Positions 1-4,682 are shown, counted from the stretch's first letter. The stretch: 7,197 nucleotides of DNA from Bacteroidales bacterium (GCA_030692905.1 JAUYBT010000014.1:1-7197), one strand, 5' to 3'. The notes: generated by a model not told the origin, from the sequence alone. Translations and numbers: made by a program.

Positions 1-121
1 TCGATTAATTATCAACCCCTAAAATTATATTTGTTGATATGTGTCCGTTTTAATGAAATTCCAATATTATAAAAAATAAAATGTTAATTTCGTAAACAAA
101 ATTGTTAATAATGCCTGATTT

Positions 122-337
122 TTACAAACTGATTAGTGACAGAAAATCAATTCTATTGTTGGATAGATCAATCATCCTTAATCTTTTAAGCGATACGATC
201 TCTTTCGGAATTGCCCTTATCTTATTATTACGAAGTATTAATTTTTGTAGATTTTTGCAGGTAAAAATGATTTCAGGAATTCGGTCTAAGTTATTATTTG
301 ATAAATCTATCTTAGAAGCATTTACATTAATTTCCAT
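122..337 (-). CDS. Very short leucine-rich-repeat protein, probably a remnant
   Basis: This 71-residue ORF contains nearly three leucine-rich repeats with a 23-residue period. The hydrophobic starts fall at I10, L33 and I56, and the conserved asparagines at N15, N38 and N61, with IP pairs at 20-21 and 43-44. This is the bacterial IPxxI-type LRR, which usually mediates protein-protein contacts. Proteins of this kind normally have many more repeats plus capping segments. Here the frame stops at 122-124 in the third repeat, and neither other minus-strand frame continues the LRR pattern into 1-121. A GGA lies directly against the ATG, too close to serve as a normal ribosome site, and no TAnnTTTG box was found upstream on this strand. 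It is either a mini-LRR protein or, more likely, a decayed piece of a longer gene. No specific function can be given. Confidence 0.45.
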   Translation of the reverse strand: MEINVNASKIDLSNNNLDRIPEIIFTCKNLQKLILRNNKIRAIPKEIVSLKRLRMIDLSNNRIDFLSLISL

Positions 338-359
338 TCCTTAAAAAGTTATGTTTAAA

Positions 360-394
360 TTGAATCACAATTTAATCAATTTTGTTTAACTTTG
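360..394 (+). promoter_or_regulatory. Bacteroidota-type promoter of the small RNA
   Basis: A perfect -7 box TAACTTTG lies at 387-394. The nearest upstream TTG (360-362) is 24 bp away, longer than the usual 18-21 bp, so the -33 element is weak or absent. The predicted start of transcription is near 400-402, which matches the 5' end of the folded RNA that follows. Confidence 0.6.
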
Positions 395-400
395 TCACAT

Positions 401-593
401 CCTTGAAGAGGACAGGGAATTAAAATAACAATTGGGGGTAGAAGAGAGACGACTGTGTCGTCACCTTGCACAAGAGATTTGTGAGGCTCTGAGAACCTCG
501 ATGCTTAGGCACCTCATATAACGGGGGGGTTAATCAAACTACCCGACGGACGTCACCCCAGAGCCGAGCTTGCTCACTCTGGGGTCCTTTTTT
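401..593 (+). ncRNA. Structured small RNA of about 190 nt, 6S-like or Bacteroidales-1-like candidate
   Basis: The stretch has no ORF but has its own promoter and terminator and can fold throughout. The ends pair: AAGAGG (406-411) with CCTTTT (586-591), including one G-U. Inside are GGGTAG (436-441) with CTACCC (539-544); a perfect hairpin GACGAC-tgt-GTCGTC (448-462); CACAA/TTGTG (469-483); and a composite stem GAGG/CCTC (483-486, 512-515) continued by TCTGAG/CTTAGG (488-493, 504-509). A second partner for CTACCC is the G-run at 523-530, so two conformations are possible. The length, stand-alone transcription and closed ends resemble 6S RNA. They also resemble the Bacteroidales-1 motif, described as a promoter-to-terminator RNA of this order. 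It is clearly not tmRNA (no tRNA-like end), and no SRP apical motif was seen. The existence of an RNA gene is well supported; the family is an inference. Confidence 0.72.
555..593 (+). terminator. Intrinsic terminator of the small RNA
   Basis: ACCCCAGAG (555-563) pairs perfectly with CTCTGGGGT (577-585), with an additional GAGC/GCTC pairing inside the loop. The run TTTTTT follows at 588-593. This is a strong Rho-independent terminator that sets the 3' end of the RNA. Confidence 0.9.
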
Positions 594-783
594 ATATAAA
601 ATCTCCAAGCCATCAAAAGTTTTAATAGATGTGTTTAATTCAGTTACAGACACACATTCTAATACATCTCTGTCACATTATGTATTGGCGTTTCCTACTT
701 GACATTTGCAGCAACTACTCTGTGCATTTAGAATCTATAGTTCCCGTTGATGCTCTGAAGAACGAAAAATTCTTCTTAATAGA
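594..783. other. Short intergenic stretch between small RNA and RES gene
   Basis: No convincing gene is seen. Just downstream of the RES stop codon a weak hairpin GAAGAA/TTCTTC (757-762, 770-775) could end the operon transcript. It has no T-run after it on the minus strand, so it is at most a poor terminator. Confidence 0.3.
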
Positions 784-1677
784 TTACATTAACCCTACTT
801 GTTTACGGCCGATTTCCCTTGGAACAAAGACATCATCAGGGGCTTTTTCATACTGTAATGAATCATCTTCATTGATTTTAGCAACAGTATCATTACCAAC
901 CAAAATCTGTTTCTTGTTCTTATATAGTGTACATTCGCCAACATGTACTAATTTTAATTTTGAAACCGATTCAGGTTTAATAGCGACATTAATTCCTTCT
1001 CCAGCCAATTTAACACTTGGATAAAGAACTCCATCTAATCCTAACTCTGTTATTATTTCTGAATAACATGCGGATATCAAATAATCACAATCTCTATCAG
1101 GAGATACAGTTTTTGCAAATTGTTCTCCAAGAAATTCAACAATTTCATTTGTGGATTCCTTTTTATCAGGATGTTGTTTAATAAACACTTCAAAATCTTC
1201 TTGTAACTTTTTAGACAATTCGGTCGGTCTTTCAAATTTCTTGAAATGCATTAAAGAAAGTAATTTTATGTCCTCTTGGACTTCCCAAACACTAAAAGTA
1301 ATTGTTTGCTCCCCGACTGATTCGAGATCACGAGCAAATTCGCTAATCTCATAAATAATTGTAATTCTTGCAGTGTCAGGTTCTTTTTTGCCCCTAATTT
1401 CAGGAACAATTGAACCATAAAACATTGTTTTATTTGGGGTGCTTGCCCTCATATAGGTTTTATTATATTCAGATGGCTTATATGAGACCTTTGATATGTT
1501 ATCAAATTCATGTGGCTTTTCATTAATCCTGCCTCGTAAGATTCTTTTACCTGGATGTAAGTTAGAGACAATTACTCCGAAGCTTCCCAGCTGCTTTATT
1601 AACCTCTTTACTTCTTCTGCTGGATAACTTGATAGGTCCAATTTTGAGAGCCTTTCAATAATTTCTTTGTGTGTCAT
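784..1677 (-). CDS. RES-domain protein, putative NAD+-degrading toxin-like enzyme
   Basis: This 297-residue protein carries the RES fold, known from toxins such as MbcT that break down NAD+. The recognisable parts are an LHPGK-x-ILRGR block (41-50) supplying the first conserved arginine; a YMRASTPNKTMFYGS block (75-89) with R77 and Y87; a probable acidic residue at E110 in the IIYEIS segment; and GVLYPSVKLAGEG (216-228) with the conserved serine S221. The order R, R, Y, E, S matches the family, although the exact catalytic set is inferred. It is longer than the compact RES toxins (about 150-200 residues), having an extra N-terminal helix region (1-38) and a middle insertion (about 110-205). 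It lies 5 bp downstream of the zinc-ribbon/HEPN gene and is almost certainly co-transcribed with it. There is no Xre/DUF2384-type antitoxin next to it, unlike classic RES-Xre pairs. The family call is confident; the toxin role is an inference. Confidence 0.85.
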   Translation of the reverse strand: MTHKEIIERLSKLDLSSYPAEEVKRLIKQLGSFGVIVSNLHPGKRILRGRINEKPHEFDNISKVSYKPSEYNKTYMRASTPNKTMFYGSIVPEIRGKKEPDTARITIIYEISEFARDLESVGEQTITFSVWEVQEDIKLLSLMHFKKFERPTELSKKLQEDFEVFIKQHPDKKESTNEIVEFLGEQFAKTVSPDRDCDYLISACYSEIITELGLDGVLYPSVKLAGEGINVAIKPESVSKLKLVHVGECTLYKNKKQILVGNDTVAKINEDDSLQYEKAPDDVFVPREIGRKQVGLM

Positions 1678-1682
1678 TGATA

Positions 1683-2615
1683 CTATTTATTTTGATTGAA
1701 TTGTTCTTTTATAATCTCACCAAGTTCTCTCATCAAGGCGATAAAATTATTTAACTCATCATGAGTTAGAATATATTTCATACCAACCATTTTTTTGAAC
1801 TCAGGCAATTTAGTTATGAAGTCGTTATCGATTACCCCCAAATTATGTTCGTATAAATGTCTGACCTGAAAAAGCTTAAGTAATTGCCTGAAATTGGAGT
1901 GCTTTGATGAGATTAGATTATTGAGTTTTTGGTCAAGTAGAAGTATATTCTGAAAAAGATTTTTAGGATCAGAGGGATAAATGTCTGGATTTCTTAATCT
2001 TAATTCTTTGCCGAGTCCATCAAATACGGCGATTGATGAAGATAAAATAAATCCATAGGTCTGGTCAATGATGTCTCTTGGAACTTCAGGTTTTGAAAAA
2101 ACCGCTAACTGCTTTTGTGTTATTTCCAATGACTTTTCAAATATTACAAATGCATTTAATTCCCGACAATCAGGGCACTTAGAGAATACTCCATAAATTG
2201 CAAATTCTAATCCGCAACTATCACAAGTAACAACTGTTTCAAGTTCTTTTTCAGTATAATATTTGGTTGGGAAATCAAAACCAGACTCTTTAGTAGTTAC
2301 TTTTATCTTGATCAAACTATTTCTTGTGCTTCTTTCTAGTTCCTTGAAGCTATCCTTTAACTTATCTAATGAAGGTTTAATAAACTGCTGATAAACTTTT
2401 TTGTATGCAATACTTTCAACATATTCTATTTGATCTTGGGTTAAAAAAGTATCAGATTTACCTTCATAATCACAATAAGGGCAATGGCAATAATCAGTTG
2501 GCAATCCTGTTCCTGGTTTTATTTTGAAATATCTTTTACATTCAAGACATTCTCTACCTATCATTCCATTTTTATCAGTAGGGAAGTTTACTGAAATTGT
2601 AATTTTATTATTCAT
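1683..2615 (-). CDS. Zinc-ribbon protein with C-terminal HEPN-like RNase motif
   Basis: This 310-residue protein has no family name that I can give with certainty. Two zinc-binding knuckle pairs are visible. The first is C23-x2-C26 with C45-x2-C48 (C43 and H44 are adjacent). The second is C131-x2-C134 with C147-x2-C150, a spacing typical of zinc ribbons. A charged helical stretch (about 60-105) separates them. The C-terminal half (about 180-305) is all-helical in character and holds VRHLYEHN (251-258). Its R252-H253-x3-H257 is the R-polar-x3-H signature of HEPN ribonuclease domains. There is no signal peptide or membrane segment, so it should be cytosolic. It is the first gene of an operon with the RES protein (5 bp gap), under a strong promoter near 2811-2840. 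The pair suggests a toxin or defence module, with the zinc ribbons binding nucleic acid or sensing. HEPN is called from one motif plus helical context, so RNase activity is a hypothesis. Confidence 0.75.
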   Translation of the reverse strand: MNNKITISVNFPTDKNGMIGRECLECKRYFKIKPGTGLPTDYCHCPYCDYEGKSDTFLTQDQIEYVESIAYKKVYQQFIKPSLDKLKDSFKELERSTRNSLIKIKVTTKESGFDFPTKYYTEKELETVVTCDSCGLEFAIYGVFSKCPDCRELNAFVIFEKSLEITQKQLAVFSKPEVPRDIIDQTYGFILSSSIAVFDGLGKELRLRNPDIYPSDPKNLFQNILLLDQKLNNLISSKHSNFRQLLKLFQVRHLYEHNLGVIDNDFITKLPEFKKMVGMKYILTHDELNNFIALMRELGEIIKEQFNQNK

Positions 2616-2632
2616 TAGTTTTGTTCATTCAA

Positions 2633-2743
2633 TTATAACATCTTACCAATCTTAGCGATTTGAGAATTACGTTTATTTACCCAACTGTCGTGAAGTGTAC
2701 CCCATTTAGTATTTGAAGCCCCAAGTCTATCTGCTTGTGACAA
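2633..2743 (-). pseudogene. Short protein-like frame without ATG upstream of HEPN gene
   Basis: A minus-strand frame is open from about 2763 to a TAA at 2633-2635, ending 17 bp before the HEPN start codon. It reads with protein-like composition (for example TKWGTLHDSWVNKR and AKIGKM near its end), whereas the other frames are broken by stops. There is no ATG except the penultimate-codon one at 2639-2641. A TTG at 2741-2743 would give 36 residues. It lies wholly inside the predicted leader of the HEPN-RES transcript. It could be the 3' remnant of a lost upstream gene, a leader peptide, or a small partner protein with a rare start. I do not recognise the family. Boundaries use the TTG. Confidence 0.3.
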
Positions 2744-2783
2744 AGGGGAATAACGTTGTAAAATTTACTATTTATTTATAATG

Positions 2784-2801
2784 TACCCTGTTCTTAGGGT
2801 A
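2784..2801. promoter_or_regulatory. Inverted repeat over the HEPN-RES transcription start
   Basis: TACCCT (2784-2789) and AGGGTA (2796-2801) form a perfect 6-bp inverted repeat around a 6-bp spacer. It lies 10 bp after the -7 box on the minus strand, covering the predicted start near 2804 and the first transcribed bases. This is a classic operator position; a short 5' RNA hairpin is the alternative. Confidence 0.45.
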
Positions 2802-2810
2802 GGATTTAAT

Positions 2811-2840
2811 CAAAGTTAAGTTGTTTTTAAAATTTACAAA
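2811..2840 (-). promoter_or_regulatory. Strong Bacteroidota promoter of the HEPN-RES operon
   Basis: On the minus strand TTTG (2840-2837), an 18-bp spacer and TAACTTTG (2818-2811) match the phylum consensus in both boxes. Transcription should start near 2804, giving a leader of about 190 nt before the HEPN ATG. A second, weaker box TATAATTG (2637-2630) lies just before that ATG but lacks a -33 partner. Confidence 0.65.
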
Positions 2841-2900
2841 AGAAATAATACATTTTTTCCAAAACATAATTTGAATAGAATGGTGGTAACGATTATAATG

Positions 2901-2916
2901 CGTTTAAATTTAAACG
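2901..2916. repeat. 16-nt perfect palindrome
   Basis: The sequence CGTTTAAATTTAAACG is a perfect inverted repeat with no spacer. It lies between the GIY-YIG terminator and the HEPN-RES promoter. It could be a protein-binding site. No T-run follows, so it is not an obvious terminator. Confidence 0.5.
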
Positions 2917-2970
2917 AATTTTCTCCATCCTTTTCGCAAAAAAATCGATAAATCCTCCAAAACCTGGCTC

Positions 2971-2996
2971 AAAACTGGCGCATAAAAAAACACCAG
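2971..2996 (-). terminator. Probable terminator of the GIY-YIG gene
   Basis: Reading on the minus strand, CTGGTG (2996-2991) pairs with CGCCAG (2980-2975), including one G-U, around a 10-nt T-rich loop. TTTT (2974-2971) follows. It starts 20 bp after the GIY-YIG stop codon. The T-run is short, so efficiency may be modest. Confidence 0.45.
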
Positions 2997-3015
2997 CCTA
3001 AAAGCTTTTTTTGTG

Positions 3016-3291
3016 TTAATGCAAATGCCTTTTTGAAAAAGCCCTGCCAGATCCTTGCTTGAGATATTTTTCAAAATCGTATGCTTTGTATTTATCTGTA
3101 AAAGCAATATATGTAATTATCTCGACAGGCAGAATATTTTTTGTGGCAATGACCTGTCCCAAATTATGTCGGCTAACCCTGTCTTCAAGATTATTAGAGC
3201 ATCCTGTATATAATGTTCCGTTATTACATTTTAATATGTAGACATACCAGAATTGTTGTGAAAGTGGGCTTTGTCCGCCGTAGCACGCCAT
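3016..3291 (-). CDS. Small GIY-YIG nuclease-family protein
   Basis: Starting at the ATG at 3289-3291 gives 91 residues, close to the usual 80-100 for single-domain bacterial GIY-YIG (UPF0213/YhbQ-like) proteins. FWYVYILKC (14-22) is the GIY strand and LYTG (27-30) the YIG strand. LEDRVSRHN (35-43) holds the catalytic arginine R38 and H42, TKN (50-52) is the usual conserved turn, and E74 in YDFEKYLKQGSG is the expected metal-binding glutamate. All key residues are present, so it should be a working domain. Residues 2 to about 10 (ACYGGQSPL) are encoded by one copy of a GC-rich repeat that also occurs twice upstream. The frame stays open for 62 more codons upstream, but that part is repeat and AT-rich spacer, so I reject it. 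Family members include repair-type and selfish nucleases; the substrate is unknown. Confidence 0.85.
   Translation of the reverse strand: MACYGGQSPLSQQFWYVYILKCNNGTLYTGCSNNLEDRVSRHNLGQVIATKNILPVEIITYIAFTDKYKAYDFEKYLKQGSGRAFSKRHLH
3261..3288. repeat. GC-rich palindromic repeat, copy A, fused to the nuclease start
   Basis: This 28-nt unit shares the core GTGGGCTTTGTCCGCCG with the copies at 3376-3403 and 3519-3546. Over 25 aligned bases it differs from the 3519 copy at 3 positions. It abuts the GIY-YIG ATG and encodes that protein's first residues on the minus strand. Confidence 0.8.
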
Positions 3292-3375
3292 ACTGCAGGT
3301 ATAAGTTATACAACGAGAAGAAGTAAAGATATAAAAAAAACAGCTGTTTCTGTAGGGAGAGAATATTATAAAAGG

Positions 3376-3403
3376 AAAGTGTGCTTTACCCGCCGAAGCC
3401 CGC
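3376..3403. repeat. GC-rich palindromic repeat, copy B
   Basis: This is a second copy of the 28-nt unit, in the same orientation as A and C. It differs from copy C at 2 of the 25 core positions. In the nuclease's reading register it contains TAA, so it could not be read through as copy A is. Confidence 0.8.
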
Positions 3404-3504
3404 AAGACAAAAATATTCACGGAATATTCTAGAAAAGCAGGATTAATAATAAAGCCTGCTGTGGCTTCCTCCTTCATTGCATTTCGGAGGACAAAGAAAG
3501 CTAT

Positions 3505-3546
3505 GGCGGGCGAAAGTTCTTGTGGGCTTTGCCCGCCGAAGCCCGC
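3505..3546. repeat. GC-rich palindromic repeat, copy C with inverted partner
   Basis: The full copy is 3519-3546. It is preceded by GGCGGGCGAAAG (3505-3516), the near-perfect reverse complement of its CTTTGCCCGCC (3527-3537), so the two form a strong hairpin with a 10-nt loop. The unit can also fold on itself through GGGCTT (3524-3529) and AAGCCC (3539-3544). Confidence 0.8.
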
Positions 3547-3587
3547 TGCATAGAACCTAAAGAATATTACTAAATATGAATAAACAC

Positions 3588-3625
3588 AAAAAGCGAAGCC
3601 CTCCTACGCTAAAGCTTCGGAGGGC
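3588..3625 (-). terminator. Intrinsic terminator of the tRNA gene
   Basis: On the minus strand GCCCTCC (3625-3619) pairs with GGAGGGC (3604-3598). TTCGC and a T-run (3592-3588) follow. It starts 6 bp after the tRNA 3' end. Its GC-rich arms with GAAG/CTTC borders look like the same style of element as the nearby repeats. Confidence 0.75.
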
Positions 3626-3630
3626 GAAGG

Positions 3631-3705
3631 TGGGCCCAGCTGGGCTCGAACCAGCGACCCCCTGATTATGAGTCAGGTGCTACTAACCAGCTGAGCTATG
3701 GGCCC
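3631..3705 (-). tRNA. tRNA with anticodon CAU (Ile2 or elongator Met)
   Basis: A complete 75-nt cloverleaf is visible. The acceptor stem GGGCCCA/TGGGCCC is a perfect 7 bp. The anticodon stem CCTGA/TCAGG encloses the loop CTCATAA, giving anticodon CAT. The variable loop is GGGTC, and the T-arm is GCTGG-TTCGAGC-CCAGC. CCA is not encoded: the next bases are CCT. Initiator Met is excluded, because position 1 is paired and the anticodon stem lacks the three G-C pairs. The variable/T-stem run GGTCGCTGG resembles E. coli tRNA-Ile2 more than elongator Met, so a lysidine-modified Ile2 is slightly favoured, without proof. The D-stem is odd: GCTC faces TAGC instead of GAGC, leaving a C-T mismatch. Confidence 0.93.
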
Positions 3706-3722
3706 TACGTAAAAACGGATTG

Positions 3723-3753
3723 CAATATTAGGTATTTGCAAGTAATTATGCAA
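3723..3753 (-). promoter_or_regulatory. Candidate promoter of the tRNA gene
   Basis: On the minus strand TTG (3753-3751), a 20-bp spacer and TAATATTG (3730-3723), which matches 7 of the 8 positions of TAnnTTTG with its two free bases, place the start near 3715. That is about 10 nt before the tRNA 5' end at 3705. Confidence 0.45.
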
Positions 3754-3777
3754 GAACCTGATAAAAAAGAAAATTTT

Positions 3778-4467
3778 TCACCCTTCTTTCTTGAGATATT
3801 CCATCAATACATTTACTGCCTCATCCATATCCTGACCAAACGTGAGGATCCCCGCTCTGTCGCCTGCCATAATAATGATCCTTTTCTCATAAACATCGGA
3901 ATCTTTAAAAAGCCTCAGAATATCCTTTGCCAGGCCAATTGTTCCGTAATCCATTGCCGGATTGGTAGTGGGGACTTTATAGATGAGCTCATTCCAGAGT
4001 TCTATGCTGTGAACATGAATAATTGCATTTGATCCGGGATCAGCTGAATATATTGCAGCATGTGTCAAAGATTCCGATGAGGCTTTCAGCGGTCCTACAC
4101 ACTGAACGGCATTATCTTCAATATTAAAGGAATTGACCTTAACATAATGACCCGGCTCAAGTTCCGTGATTTCTCCTGTTGCAGACCCTGTAATTACAAA
4201 CTGGTTGCCACCTCTGATCCTCATGCTTATGTTTCCAAAGCCAACACCATTCTCATAGGCTCCAATCAGGTCCATGTTATACAGAATTTCCCTCCAGTAA
4301 TTAATTATTTCATACTGTTCGTCAGAGATGACGGGCCCCGACTGGTTCCAGTGACAATTGAATTTAACGACCCCTTGCATATTAGTTGAATTTATCTGAA
4401 AATATTTCTTTAATATCCTTTTCTGTAGCCCTGCATATTCCCTTTTCGATTGATTGCCAATCTTCAT
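3778..4467 (-). CDS. Class II aldolase/adducin-family protein with altered metal site
   Basis: The 229-residue ORF fits the class II aldolase/adducin fold, whose members split or epimerise sugar phosphates with a bound zinc. The visible motifs are YENGVGFGNIS (71-81), the substrate-loop type; FVITGSATG (90-98), a phosphate-binding-type loop; KASSESLTHAAIY (128-140) with the acid/base glutamate E132; and HVHS (151-154), giving two zinc ligands, H151 and H153. The third ligand, normally a histidine in the C-terminal segment, appears to be replaced: the region reads MAGDRAGILTFG (200-211), with D203 where I would expect H. It may bind metal differently or not be an aldolase. The start is uncertain. 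The first 29 residues are basic and not typical of the fold, so M30 (4378-4380) is a good alternative. A TATTTTTG box (4513-4506) upstream fits either start. The gene is divergent from the TetR gene. The substrate is unknown. Confidence 0.8.
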   Translation of the reverse strand: MKIGNQSKREYAGLQKRILKKYFQINSTNMQGVVKFNCHWNQSGPVISDEQYEIINYWREILYNMDLIGAYENGVGFGNISMRIRGGNQFVITGSATGEITELEPGHYVKVNSFNIEDNAVQCVGPLKASSESLTHAAIYSADPGSNAIIHVHSIELWNELIYKVPTTNPAMDYGTIGLAKDILRLFKDSDVYEKRIIIMAGDRAGILTFGQDMDEAVNVLMEYLKKEG

Positions 4468-4505
4468 TTTTAAAAGTTCTTCCCGGCCCCAGATTAATTA
4501 ATCAT

Positions 4506-4513
4506 CAAAAATA
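4506..4513 (-). promoter_or_regulatory. Possible -7 box of the aldolase-family gene
   Basis: On the minus strand TATTTTTG matches TAnnTTTG and predicts a start near 4499, about 32 nt before the upstream ATG. No clear -33 TTTG is found at the right distance, so this is tentative in AT-rich DNA. Confidence 0.3.
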
Positions 4514-4586
4514 CAAAATATTAAAGAATATTTTATCGTAAGAAGATATGTTGGACAATATGGGTTTAGACATTGAAATTACATTT

Positions 4587-4613
4587 TTCGAATTATAGAC
4601 CAAATTATTCGAA
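4587..4613. promoter_or_regulatory. Imperfect palindrome, candidate TetR operator
   Basis: TTCGAATTAT (4587-4596) and ATTATTCGAA (4604-4613) are reverse complements with one mismatched position, spaced by 7 bp. The 27-bp site ends 3 bp before the -33 box of the TetR gene and lies between the two divergent genes. This size and placement are usual for a TetR-family operator; binding is inferred. Confidence 0.45.
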
Positions 4614-4616
4614 GAT

Positions 4617-4647
4617 TTTGATTTTTTTTTTTAATGTATTATCTTTG
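4617..4647 (+). promoter_or_regulatory. Bacteroidota promoter of the TetR gene
   Basis: TTTG (4617-4620), a 19-bp spacer and TATCTTTG (4640-4647) match the phylum consensus well. The start is expected near 4654, giving a leader of about 29 nt. Confidence 0.75.
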
Positions 4648-4682
4648 TAAAGAAGAAGAAAGAATTCAATATAACGGAGTAT

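Larger units (their letters stand above)
2616..3015. other. 400-bp gap: operon leader, promoter, palindromes, no ATG gene
   Basis: No ATG-initiated gene is supported here. On the minus strand it holds the promoter of the HEPN-RES operon, an inverted repeat at the predicted transcription start, a leader of about 190 nt containing a 43-codon protein-like frame, a 16-nt perfect palindrome and a likely terminator of the GIY-YIG gene. Each is listed separately. Confidence 0.6.
3292..3630. other. Repeat-bearing intergenic region between nuclease and tRNA
   Basis: No gene is supported. The stretch holds two full repeat copies (3376-3403, 3519-3546), an inverted half copy at 3505-3516, a more degraded possible half near 3484-3499 (TTCGGAGGACAAAG), and the tRNA terminator. 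Between the repeats the DNA is AT-rich and unstructured apart from small stems such as AAGCC/GGCTT (3452-3456, 3463-3467). Confidence 0.6.

Noticed and set aside
102..344. 80-codon plus-strand frame
   Set aside because: It is the antisense of the LRR repeats; its leucine/isoleucine richness is a mirror effect.
757..775. Terminator for the RES gene
   Set aside because: The GAAGAA/TTCTTC hairpin is AT-rich and has no T-run after it on the minus strand; kept only as a weak note.
629..1024. 131-codon plus-strand frame
   Set aside because: Mostly antisense to the RES gene, whose family motifs are clear on the minus strand.
2910..3107. 65-codon minus-strand frame overlapping the end of the GIY-YIG gene
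   Set aside because: Its first third is the nuclease gene in another frame, and the rest crosses the likely terminator. No motif was recognised.
3292..3477. N-terminal extension of the GIY-YIG frame (62 extra codons)
   Set aside because: It translates repeat copy B and AT-rich spacer. The residues are not domain-like, and the ATG at 3289-3291 gives the normal family length.
3261..3546. CRISPR array
   Set aside because: The three repeats are palindromic and spaced 87 and 115 bp apart, far longer than CRISPR spacers, and no cas gene is present.
3631..3705. tRNA 3' end as an integration site for the HEPN-RES region
   Set aside because: No second copy of the tRNA 3' end and no integrase gene were seen in the window.
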